Positions 16,404 through 23,689 of a DNA stretch of 39,743 nt are shown in pieces. The notes beneath the pieces were generated by a model. It was not told where the DNA came from. It worked only from the letters and a program-made list of their open reading frames with translations, and ran no database searches. Location: NCBI GenBank assembly GCA_017524595.1, contig JAFXVI010000053.1:1-39743 (forward strand), written 5' to 3'. The DNA is from Lachnospiraceae bacterium. Lineage in GTDB: Bacteria; Bacillota; Clostridia; Lachnospirales; Lachnospiraceae. The position numbers were made by a program, and so were the translations under genes. Numbering within the stretch: the first letter of the stretch is position 1; each line of letters starts with the position of its first letter.

Positions 16404-17486
16404 TCAGAGTGTCAGATCGCCTTCATGTATCCATCCGATCTTCCGAAACGCCTGCCCAAAGAGCCATGTGAGGACAGCGGGCAGGACGAAACAGATCAGA
16501 ACAAGGCCGATCCAGTCAAATGCAGTTATGGAGGCTTTGGTACCGGCTGCGATATCGTTTATCCATCCGGTATATACACCTATCTGCCCCACGAGGCCGC
16601 AGGTACCCATACCGGATGAGATTGCCTCTCCGTTCATCTGCATACGGAAAACACAGGTTGCTACAGGTCCGGTTATGGCTGAAGTAAGGATGGGGGGGAT
16701 CCATATCCTCGGATTTTTGACAATGTTGCCCATCTGGAGCATGCTGGTTCCTATCCCCTGTGAGATAAGACCTCCGACTCTGTTCTCTTTATAACTCATA
16801 AAGGCAAAGCCTACCATCTGTGCACAACATCCGGCAACTGCAGCACCGCCCGCAAGCCCGGTAAGAGAAAGCGCAGCACATATGGCAGCCGAACTTATCG
16901 GAAGAGTGAGTGCGATACCAACTATCACCGAAACAAGTATGCCCATCACAAACGGATGCAGTTCCGTAGCCCACATGATCAGTCGTCCGACTGAGCTGGC
17001 CGCCGCTCCTATGGCCGGAGCAAGTCCTATGGACAGCAGCACTCCAATACCTATAGTTACAAGAGGAGTCACCAGTATATCGATCCTGGTCTCTTTGGAT
17101 ATCATCTTGCCAAGCTCGGTAGCTATGATCGCGATCACCAATACCGCCAGCGGCCCTCCTGCACCTCCAAGGGTATTTGCGGCACTTCCTACGGCAAGCA
17201 TTGAAAACAGTACAAGATTGGGAGCCTTAAGGGCATAGGCTATAGCAACAGCCATTGCGGGACCCGCAACTCCCTTGGCATACCCGCCCATATCGATCAG
17301 AATCTGTACACCGAACTGCGTTCCTATGGTCGAAAGGATCGTGCCAATAAGAAGTGACGCGAACAGACCGCTTGCCATCGCACCCATCGCATCAATAAAG
17401 TATCTTTTCCAGGATATCTCTATATCCTTTTTTTTAAGAAAGGCCTTGAAACCTCCCTGTGCTCCGGTATTATTATTTTCACTCAT
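16404..17486 (-). CDS. PTS EIIC-like permease (EIIC_2 type), without EIIA or EIIB
   Basis: A 360-residue, very hydrophobic, Gly/Ala-rich protein with about nine or ten membrane segments. Blocks such as GGYAKGVAGPAMAVAIAYAL, GGAGGPLAVLVIAII and LPISSAAICAALSLTGLAGGAA, and the conserved KNPRIWIPPILTSAITGPV, fit the stand-alone PTS EIIC family 2, commonly annotated as a PTS sugar transporter subunit IIC. No phosphorylation domain is attached or adjacent, so it may be a regulator, a facilitator or a partner of other PTS proteins. ATG 17486 has GAGGAG 5 nt upstream. It starts 19 bp after the EIIC-EAL gene and is probably in the same operon. Confidence 0.82.
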   Translation of the reverse strand: MSENNNTGAQGGFKAFLKKKDIEISWKRYFIDAMGAMASGLFASLLIGTILSTIGTQFGVQILIDMGGYAKGVAGPAMAVAIAYALKAPNLVLFSMLAVGSAANTLGGAGGPLAVLVIAIIATELGKMISKETRIDILVTPLVTIGIGVLLSIGLAPAIGAAASSVGRLIMWATELHPFVMGILVSVIVGIALTLPISSAAICAALSLTGLAGGAAVAGCCAQMVGFAFMSYKENRVGGLISQGIGTSMLQMGNIVKNPRIWIPPILTSAITGPVATCVFRMQMNGEAISSGMGTCGLVGQIGVYTGWINDIAAGTKASITAFDWIGLVLICFVLPAVLTWLFGQAFRKIGWIHEGDLTL

Positions 17487-17505
17487 GATAACTCCTCAAA
17501 TCCGT

Positions 17506-19668
17506 TTATTCTTCCGTTACTGCAAACATATTATTCCGTTCATCAAGCGCCCGCTCCCCGAGTTCTTTAAACTTTGAAAGCGGTATGGCAGGACTGTACA
17601 GATATCCCTGATAAATATGGCATCCCACATCTTCAAGAGCTTTGCGTTGTTCTTCTGTTTCGACATATTCTGCTATCGTCTCTATGTTAAGTCCTTCGGT
17701 GAGGCGGGATATTGATGAGATGATCTCCCGGCTCCGTTCGTTGAAGACATCACGGCTTATTCCGCCATCGAGCTTGACTATATCGAATATGCTCGACTGG
17801 AGATACTTGATCGAAGTATTTCCCATTGAGAAGTCATCTATACCGAAGGTATAACCCAGCGTCTTGATCCGCTGCAGCCTGGCTATAAAGTTGTCATCCA
17901 CCTTAAGGGTTGCCTGTTCCGTGATCTCAATGAGAACATGCTTACACTTGCCGGGATAGATAATGTGAAGGTTCTTTAAGAAGTCCTCAAACTCATCTGT
18001 CTGGATAGTGATACCCGTTACATTTATTGAGATATGGAAGTTCTCATCCTCCTTGTATTTAAGCAGTTCATCAAGATGCCTGAATACTGTCAAGAAGATC
18101 TTTTCCTCAAGTTCTGTAAGCCTGTTAAGTTCCTCTGCCAGTGCTATAGCAAGCGGAGGATATATCGGTCCATACTGTTCATGTGTCCAGCGCAACAAAG
18201 CTTCGGCTCCGATAAGTACATGTTCCTCGTTGAACTGCGGCTGGTAATACAGCACAAAATCATCACTGTCAATATAGTCGCTCAGTTCGGCTGCCAGCGT
18301 CCTTGCTATCCTGCCGGGATCACCCGGAAGAGTCAGGAACTCAACAGGTTCACGGCTTTCCTCACATTCCTTGAGTATATCCTCAAGTAGTCTGACCTTC
18401 TCATGCGAATTCATGAACTTGATCCGGTCGTTTATCCTGACAAAAGGAAAATATATAAGAGTTCCGACGATTATACATACTATCTGAAGCACGGAACCCG
18501 CTACCGAACCGGTAGCAATATATCCGCCAAAGATGATCGGCGTCGTCCAGTTGACTGCATGTGTAGCTACAGGAACTAGCCCCAAAGCCATTGCACAATA
18601 GCATATCAGTATATTAGCGATCGGAGCAAGCAGGAAAGGTATCAGAAATACCGGGTTGAATATTATTGGCAATCCCAGTATCAGCAGCTCGTTTATATTA
18701 AATATCATGGGTATGGAAGCTGTACGTGCAAGAAACTTGTCATTCTTCTGCTTACTGAATATAAGTAGCGCGATTATCAAAGACCAGGTGGAACCGCAGC
18801 CACCAAGCAGAACAAAGACATCTATAAACACACCGGTAAGTATCGGATCAAGGCCGCTAGCCGGCTTATTTATGTAATCAAGTGCAACATCAAATATCTG
18901 GTATTTGATCTCACCGAGTGCATCCGAACCATGTATTCCACACATCCACATCAGATTCTGCAACAGTTCAAAACGTATCAGATTGGCCAGACTGTTTCGT
19001 GTGTTTATGAAAAGGTTCTTGAACCATCCGGTAAGAAGGACATAGAAACTCTTGTAGCCCATGGTCACAAGTCCCAGATTGATGATCGCAAAGAACTCAA
19101 GAACAATTATCATCGGAAGCAGTGAGATCAGTATGGTGGCGAAATCGGTGCTTATCCCGTCAACATATTTGCGGCTCTGAAAGACGATCTTGTTAAGCAG
19201 CAGGATATAGATATATGCAGACAGCATACCGCACAATATGGCGGTCAATATGTTCTTGGGGCCTAACAGGTCAAGATTGATCGAATCGGGATTATTGAAA
19301 ATACCTGAAATTATGAAAAAGCCCACAAGTGAAGTGATGATCACCGCCAGCCTGTGCGATGCTTTGCCGTAAATCCTGTTTACACTGTCAGCTACGGCTA
19401 TGGTCATGAACACAGACAGCATGTCATAAGTGGCAAGATGAATGAACCTGAGCATTTCATACAGAAGTCCTTCAAAGGTATCATGAATAAAACTCTGATA
19501 TGCAGGAATCGGAAAGTTGATAAGCACCTGAATAAAAGCACTGATAAGAAAAACAGGTATCAGGGATTCAAGGCTTTCGCTCAGGAGCTTAATAGGTTTG
19601 GCTCCGGAAGTCATCTTGAAAATATAAAGAATCTTTCTCCTGAATGTCTTGAAATTGAGCTTGTTCAT
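17506..19668 (-). CDS. PTS EIIC sugar-channel domain fused to a cytoplasmic EAL domain
   Basis: One uninterrupted 720-residue frame. Residues ~20-412 are a full EIIC domain of the cellobiose/lactose (CelB/ChbC) type with about ten membrane segments. WMCGIHGSDAL (His246) and IPMIFNINELLILGLP (Glu327) correspond to the sugar-binding His and Glu of ChbC-like channels, and NWTTPIIFGGYIATGS is typical. After a charged linker (~413-465), residues ~470-705 form an EAL domain: YYQPQF, AEALLRW (Glu489), SINVTG (Asn549), IEITEQ (Glu581), DDF (Asp611/612), VKLDG (Lys632), AEYVE (Glu670) and YQGYLYSPAIP (Gln687). Metal and substrate residues look kept, but loop 6 reads DDFSMG rather than DDFGTG, so hydrolysis is uncertain. 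ATG 19668 is preferred over GTG 19677. A sugar-sensing c-di-GMP phosphodiesterase or effector is inferred. Confidence 0.93.
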   Translation of the reverse strand: MNKLNFKTFRRKILYIFKMTSGAKPIKLLSESLESLIPVFLISAFIQVLINFPIPAYQSFIHDTFEGLLYEMLRFIHLATYDMLSVFMTIAVADSVNRIYGKASHRLAVIITSLVGFFIISGIFNNPDSINLDLLGPKNILTAILCGMLSAYIYILLLNKIVFQSRKYVDGISTDFATILISLLPMIIVLEFFAIINLGLVTMGYKSFYVLLTGWFKNLFINTRNSLANLIRFELLQNLMWMCGIHGSDALGEIKYQIFDVALDYINKPASGLDPILTGVFIDVFVLLGGCGSTWSLIIALLIFSKQKNDKFLARTASIPMIFNINELLILGLPIIFNPVFLIPFLLAPIANILICYCAMALGLVPVATHAVNWTTPIIFGGYIATGSVAGSVLQIVCIIVGTLIYFPFVRINDRIKFMNSHEKVRLLEDILKECEESREPVEFLTLPGDPGRIARTLAAELSDYIDSDDFVLYYQPQFNEEHVLIGAEALLRWTHEQYGPIYPPLAIALAEELNRLTELEEKIFLTVFRHLDELLKYKEDENFHISINVTGITIQTDEFEDFLKNLHIIYPGKCKHVLIEITEQATLKVDDNFIARLQRIKTLGYTFGIDDFSMGNTSIKYLQSSIFDIVKLDGGISRDVFNERSREIISSISRLTEGLNIETIAEYVETEEQRKALEDVGCHIYQGYLYSPAIPLSKFKELGERALDERNNMFAVTEE

Positions 19669-19981
19669 ATCTCTCACCCTACTGAAAAATATGGTGCATC
19701 CGCATAGAAATACAGATTTAAGTACACCGTAAAGATTATTTTATCTTATTTAAAATAGTTATGCACTGAAAATAAGACTTAATTTATAAGTATTTTTATA
19801 AGATTGCATGAAATTTTTATGAACATAACCAAAAATACTGAAAATACGCTTATGGAGTTTTGAGGCATTCATAAAACTGTTGGCAAATAGTGATAAAACC
19901 ACTCATTGGGTCATAGCATGAGTAGACATAATGCACAAATACTTGGTGTTTTGGCTGCCGCAAACCACCATATGTTGATTC

Positions 19982-20010
19982 TTGACAATGAAATGACCAT
20001 GGTGTAAAGT
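19982..20010 (+). promoter_or_regulatory. Candidate promoter of the HPr-like gene
   Basis: Perfect TTGACA (19982-19987), 17-bp spacer, TAAAGT (20005-20010). A better -10, TATAAT, lies 17 bp further on without a good -35. The leader would be about 125 nt, including the palindrome at 20080-20101. Confidence 0.5.
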
Positions 20011-20079
20011 GCTATAAACCATATAATAAGGTATCGTAGAGTGACGAACTCCTTACGGTGCCTTTAAAACCGGTATTTA

Positions 20080-20101
20080 TCATAAGAAGAAGTTCTTATG
20101 A
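20080..20101 (+). other. Perfect 9-bp inverted repeat in the leader of the HPr-like gene
   Basis: TCATAAGAA and TTCTTATGA flank a four-base centre (GAAG). In RNA this is a stable tetraloop hairpin; in DNA it is an operator-like dyad. It lies 43 bp before the GTG start and is not followed by a T run, so it is a regulatory candidate rather than a terminator. Confidence 0.5.
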
Positions 20102-20144
20102 CAGGGGCTCGTTTATAAGTAATACAGGAAAGGGGTGCATAAGA

Positions 20145-20369
20145 GTGAAGGAGTGTAAGATTAAGCTTAATTTGAATGATGCATGCGAATTCGTTCAGAA
20201 GGCCTCGAAGTGTGATTTTGATATTGACATTTTTTACAATCGTTTTGTGATCGATGCGAAATCAATCTTAGGCGTTCTGGGACTGGATTTTTCAAGGGAA
20301 CTTACCGTTCAGTACGGCGGCGAGAACCAGGAATTCTCCACAATGCTTAACAGACTTGCAGTCGGATGA
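20145..20369 (+). CDS. HPr-like (Crh-type) protein lacking the phosphorylatable histidine
   Basis: A 74-residue protein with the HPr fold pattern. FVQKASKCDFDIDIFYN aligns with the HPr helix 1/strand 2 region (FVQTASK in Gram-positive HPr), and IDAKSILGVLGL aligns with the HPr Ser-46 loop. In the usual GxHARPA loop, His15 is replaced by Asn9, and the Arg and Pro are also lost, so it cannot take phosphate from enzyme I. Ser40 matches the regulatory Ser46, the target of HPr kinase. This resembles Crh, which acts in carbon catabolite control with CcpA. GTG 20145 follows AGGGGTG by 7 nt. It is divergent from the EIIC-EAL operon. Confidence 0.8.
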   Translation: MKECKIKLNLNDACEFVQKASKCDFDIDIFYNRFVIDAKSILGVLGLDFSRELTVQYGGENQEFSTMLNRLAVG

Positions 20370-20391
20370 AAAGATGAAGCACGTATATAAC

Positions 20392-20423
20392 AGGGAGCCG
20401 CGGATATAAATACGCGGCTCCTT
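20392..20423. terminator. Hairpin between the converging HPr-like and prfA genes
   Basis: A perfect 9-bp stem (20394-20402 with 20413-20421, arm GGAGCCGCG) can be extended by a G-U and an A-U pair. On the plus strand it is followed by TTTCGT, a weak T run; on the minus strand there is none. It lies 7 bp before the end of prfA. Confidence 0.65.
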
Positions 20424-20430
20424 TCGTATA

Positions 20431-21498
20431 TCATTCCATCTTGGATAATTTCGCTGCCTGGTCTGCGGCAATACATGCATCCAGTATTTCCTGGATATCA
20501 CCGTTCATTACCTTATCAAGCTTATATAATGTAAGATTTATCCTGTGATCTGTAACCCTTCCCTGAGGGAAGTTGTAAGTCCTGATCTTCTCAGAACGGT
20601 CACCCGTACCTATCTGGCTCTTCCTTAACTCAGCCTCTGCATCATGAGCCTTCTGCTGTTCTATATCATACAGTTTCGCGCGGAGCAGGGCGAACGCCTT
20701 CTCTTTATTCTGGAGCTGCGACTTCTCGGTCTGTGAATAAATGACAATTCCTGTAGGATAATGTGTAAGACGGACCGCCGAATCTGTCGTATTTACGCAC
20801 TGACCGCCATTACCGGACGCGCGCATCACGTCTATCCTTATATCCTTTTCATCTATCTGGACATCCACTTCTTCTGCCTCCGGCATCACAGCAACAGTTA
20901 TCGTCGAAGTGTGTATGCGTCCGCCCGATTCAGTCTCCGGAACACGCTGTACACGGTGTACTCCGCTTTCGTATTTCATCACGGAATATGCGCCCTGTCC
21001 GTTTATCATAAATGTAACGCTCTTCATTCCGCCTATGCCTATTTCTTCGACTTCAAGCGTCTCCACCTTCCATCGTCTTCCTTCGGCATAATGTACATAC
21101 ATCCTGTATATCTCGGCTGCAAACAGCGCGGCCTCGTCACCGCCTGCGCCCGCACGTATCTCAACTATGACATTCTTATCATCATTGGGATCCTTGGGAA
21201 GAAGAAGGATCTTAAGCTTATCCTCCAGTTCTTCAACATTTTTCCTGGCATTTGACAGCTCCTCCTTAAGCATCTCCTTCATATCTTCGTCGGATTCATC
21301 TGAAAGCATAACCAGAGAATCTTCTATATCCTGTTTGTTCTTCTTATACTCCTTATAAGTCTCAACTATCGGAGCAAGATCGCTCTGCTCCTTCATGAGC
21401 GCACGGAAGCGCTGCTGGTTATCGGCAACACCCGGCTCATTCAGTTCATTCATTATATCTTCATAGCGCATTATAAGATCGTCAAGTTTATCAAACAT
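20431..21498 (-). CDS. prfA: Peptide chain release factor 1
   Basis: A 355-residue release factor that recognises UAA and UAG and triggers peptide release at the ribosome. The PxT codon-recognition motif is in [15 protein letters not shown]. The catalytic GGQ is in [17 protein letters not shown], with Cys rather than His after GGQ. The length is standard. It is last in the run rho-rpmE-DUF1385-prmC-prfA, next to the methylase that modifies the GGQ glutamine, the usual pairing. The ATG at 21498 has a purine-rich GAGAGGG rather far upstream (11-12 nt). Confidence 0.97.
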   Translation of the reverse strand: MFDKLDDLIMRYEDIMNELNEPGVADNQQRFRALMKEQSDLAPIVETYKEYKKNKQDIEDSLVMLSDESDEDMKEMLKEELSNARKNVEELEDKLKILLLPKDPNDDKNVIVEIRAGAGGDEAALFAAEIYRMYVHYAEGRRWKVETLEVEEIGIGGMKSVTFMINGQGAYSVMKYESGVHRVQRVPETESGGRIHTSTITVAVMPEAEEVDVQIDEKDIRIDVMRASGNGGQCVNTTDSAVRLTHYPTGIVIYSQTEKSQLQNKEKAFALLRAKLYDIEQQKAHDAEAELRKSQIGTGDRSEKIRTYNFPQGRVTDHRINLTLYKLDKVMNGDIQEILDACIAADQAAKLSKME

Positions 21499-21527
21499 AT
21501 CTTCAATATCCCTCTCTCGTCTGCATC

Positions 21528-22400
21528 TTAAGCCATATTAAGTATTATGCTCCGCCTTCCCTTGACCACCCTGTCAAGTCCTGCAAGATCCCGGACCACG
21601 CTGATATCTGTATATCCCTTATCCCTGAGAAGCCCCGATACCGCCGGTCCCTGATCGTATCCGATCTCAAACAGGATGCAGCCTCCCGGAATGAGATATT
21701 CATCCGCTCCTTCTAATATACGTTTATAAAAATCAAGCCCGTCGGTTCCTCCGTCAAGAGCATTTACAGGCTCATAGTCCCTGACCTCCTCCATAAGAGT
21801 ACCGATGATCCCGCTTGGAATATATGGCGGATTTGATATCACTATGTCAAACCGGTCTTTCTTCATAGAAGGATGAGCATTAAGTGCCTCAAACAGATCA
21901 CCCTGCAAAAACTTCGCATTCACGCCATTTGCCGCCGCATTGTGCTCAGCTGTTTTCAATGCTTCCCCCGAAATATCCGTACCGATCCCCTCAATGTCAT
22001 TCTTGTATCTCATAAGGCTTATGAGGATACAACCGGAACCGGTACACAGATCCAGCACCCTCATTCCGTCCCCGGTCTCTATCATAGCTTCTTCAACAAG
22101 ACATTCCGTATCCTGCCTCGGTATGAGCACATGTTCATTGACCTCAAAATCAAGCCCCATGAACTCCTGATGTCCTGTAATATACTGGAGCGGCACGTGC
22201 TTTTTCCTGCGCTCTATCAGGGCAAGATACTCATCCGATCTATCCTCCGCAACAGCATCCGTTCCATGTGCCAGGATATGATCCTTATTAACTCCAAGCA
22301 CATGTTCAAGAAGCAATGATGCATCTATATCCGCATCTGAAATACCTGCTGCCCGCAGAGCCCCTGCTCCCCTGCCACGCAGCTCATTGATACTGCTCAT
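21528..22400 (-). CDS. prmC: Release-factor glutamine N5-methyltransferase
   Basis: A 290-residue SAM-dependent enzyme that methylates the GGQ glutamine of release factors. The helical N-terminal domain contains [19 protein letters not shown] and VLIPRQDTE. The methyltransferase fold has [15 protein letters not shown] as the SAM-binding motif and [13 protein letters not shown] as the catalytic NPPY. The start is chosen at ATG 22400, with GGGG 9 nt upstream; an ATG two codons earlier sits too close to that site, and longer forms run far into the upstream gene. It overlaps the end of the DUF1385 gene by 17 bp, so translation is coupled. Confidence 0.95.
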   Translation of the reverse strand: MSSINELRGRGAGALRAAGISDADIDASLLLEHVLGVNKDHILAHGTDAVAEDRSDEYLALIERRKKHVPLQYITGHQEFMGLDFEVNEHVLIPRQDTECLVEEAMIETGDGMRVLDLCTGSGCILISLMRYKNDIEGIGTDISGEALKTAEHNAAANGVNAKFLQGDLFEALNAHPSMKKDRFDIVISNPPYIPSGIIGTLMEEVRDYEPVNALDGGTDGLDFYKRILEGADEYLIPGGCILFEIGYDQGPAVSGLLRDKGYTDISVVRDLAGLDRVVKGRRSIILNMA

Positions 22401-23355
22401 ACTCATAAGCCCCGTCAACGTCGTATCCGAATTCTTTTGCAAGGTATCCCCTCCAGTCGAACACGGCATCTACCGCCATAATGGCAACCTCTATCATCGA
22501 TTCATCCGGCTCCCTGGTTGTCAGCTTCTGGAGCATAAGTCCGGGGGCTGACAATATCCTTACTATTATATTGTTGGTCCTGCCCGCAAGCCTGATTATC
22601 TCATATGATATCCCTGCTATCACCGGTATCAGGAGTATCCTTATGACAACTCGCATTACAGGATCTTCCACCCTTATGAAAACAAACAGGATAACACTTA
22701 TGAATACAACAAAAAACAGGAAGCTGGTCCCACATCTCTTATGCTGCCTTGAAGACATTGCAACATTATCGATCGAAAGCGGCAATCCATGTTCAAGACA
22801 ATTGATACACTTATGCTCGGCTCCGTGATACATGAATACCCTGCGGATATCCTTCATACACGATATCGCCACAAGATACATCACGAATATGACTATCCTT
22901 ATGACTCCTTCCAGAACGGCAAGTACCGTATCATTTAATATCCATCTTCGTAAAAACTGCGACAGGAAATAAGGAAGTATCATAAAAAGCGCAATGGCTA
23001 TAGCCAGCGAAAATACAACAGTTATCACCGATATGATCTTAGCTGCCGCTTCGGGGTTCTTATTATCCTTCTTGTGCGCCCTCTCTTCCTCATCTTCATA
23101 AAATGATGCGGAATAATTCAGAGTTCTGGTTCCCAGTATCAGGGAATCTATAAAGCTGAATATCCCTCTTATAAAAGGGATCTTATTAAGGCTCTTTACC
23201 GGAGCAAACGAATCATATTCCTCAAGGGATACGTTTATCTCTCCTTCCGGAGTCCTTACAGCCACCGCATACTTGTCACCGTTCTTCATCATTATTCCTT
23301 CGATAACAGCCTGTCCGCCTATGCCGGAATAATGATCAACATATTTCTTCTTCAT
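22384..23355 (-). CDS. DUF1385 (YqhQ-like) membrane protein
   Basis: A 323-residue protein with the DUF1385 signature: YSGIGGQAVIEGIMMKNGDKYAVAVR at the N-terminus, SLNKIPFIRGIFSFIDSLILG, then about four membrane segments and the conserved MYHGAEHKCINCLEHG and SSRQHKRCGTSFLF. His/Cys-rich conserved blocks hint at metal binding, but the function is unestablished. The gene regularly sits beside prmC and prfA in Clostridia. ATG 23355 has GGAG 6 nt upstream. The U run of the rpmE terminator ends immediately before this ribosome site, so expression may depend on read-through. Confidence 0.92.
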   Translation of the reverse strand: MKKKYVDHYSGIGGQAVIEGIMMKNGDKYAVAVRTPEGEINVSLEEYDSFAPVKSLNKIPFIRGIFSFIDSLILGTRTLNYSASFYEDEEERAHKKDNKNPEAAAKIISVITVVFSLAIAIALFMILPYFLSQFLRRWILNDTVLAVLEGVIRIVIFVMYLVAISCMKDIRRVFMYHGAEHKCINCLEHGLPLSIDNVAMSSRQHKRCGTSFLFFVVFISVILFVFIRVEDPVMRVVIRILLIPVIAGISYEIIRLAGRTNNIIVRILSAPGLMLQKLTTREPDESMIEVAIMAVDAVFDWRGYLAKEFGYDVDGAYEYEQYQ

Positions 23356-23365
23356 TTTTAACTCC

Positions 23366-23394
23366 AAAAAAGGCCGAGGTGAAACCTCGGCCTT
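23366..23394 (-). terminator. Strong terminator after rpmE, abutting the DUF1385 ribosome site
   Basis: A perfect 11-bp stem (arm AAGGCCGAGGT) with a 3-nt loop is followed by a T run of six, the first two within the stem. The T run touches the GGAG ribosome site of DUF1385, whose ATG is 11 bp further. Confidence 0.85.
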
Positions 23395-23406
23395 CTAACC
23401 TCAATC

Positions 23407-23613
23407 TTATTTGCTTGCAACGCCGTATTTCTTATTGAACTTCTCGATACGTCCGTCAACCCTTGCACTCTTCTGCTGTCCAGTGTAGAACGAATGGCAC
23501 TTGGAACAGATCTCGACATGGAGCTCAGGCTTGGTCGAACCGACTACAAATGTATTACCACAGTTACAGGTAACCGTTGCCTGCTGATAATTCGGATGTA
23601 TTCCTTCTCTCAT
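23407..23613 (-). CDS. rpmE: 50S ribosomal protein L31 (zinc-binding form)
   Basis: A 68-residue L31 starting [16 protein letters not shown]. Four cysteines arranged as CNCGN and [10 protein letters not shown] mark the zinc-binding (C+) type, in contrast to the zinc-free YtiA/RpmE2 type made during zinc starvation. GKTK is replaced by the usual Firmicute tail region [23 protein letters not shown] 23613 follows GAGGTGA by about 7 nt. It has its own promoter downstream of rho and a strong terminator. Confidence 0.97.
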   Translation of the reverse strand: MREGIHPNYQQATVTCNCGNTFVVGSTKPELHVEICSKCHSFYTGQQKSARVDGRIEKFNKKYGVASK

Positions 23614-23655
23614 TGATATCACCTCACATATATCTCTAAATAACACAGCTTTATT

Positions 23656-23684
23656 ATATTAACACAGCAATTATCTTAATGCAA
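23656..23684 (-). promoter_or_regulatory. rpmE promoter with flanking direct repeats
   Basis: Minus-strand TTGCAT (23684-23679), 17-bp spacer, TAATAT (23661-23656), with a TG extension before the -10. The 9-mer GCTGTGTTA occurs twice in the same direction (23668-23660 and 23649-23641), 19 bp apart, on either side of the -10. Confidence 0.65.
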
Positions 23685-23689
23685 GCATT

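Larger units (their letters stand above)
19669..20144 (+). other. 476-bp intergenic region between the EIIC-EAL and HPr-like genes
   Basis: AT-rich spacer that must contain both divergent promoters. It holds a TTGACA promoter candidate for the HPr-like gene, a second TATAAT (20022-20027), and a 22-bp palindrome at 20080-20101. A 29-codon frame (19918-20007) and a 39-codon frame on the opposite strand have no ribosome site and are probably not genes. I looked for c-di-GMP, T-box and SAM riboswitch cores by eye and found none that fit. No convincing promoter for the EIIC-EAL gene was found. Confidence 0.6.

Noticed and set aside
19669-19677. GTG start three codons upstream for the EIIC-EAL protein
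   Set aside because: The GTG overlaps the only purine-rich ribosome site (AGGGTG), which is correctly spaced for the ATG at 19668.
19918-20007. Small 29-codon frame upstream of the HPr-like gene
   Set aside because: It has no ribosome site and overlaps the best promoter candidate for the next gene.
19861-20060. Possible c-di-GMP riboswitch near the EIIC-EAL gene
   Set aside because: GCAAA stretches drew attention, but the flanking helices and conserved core of the GEMM classes could not be built on either strand.
20761-21255. A 164-codon frame opposite prfA
   Set aside because: Antisense shadow of a universal gene, no start signals.
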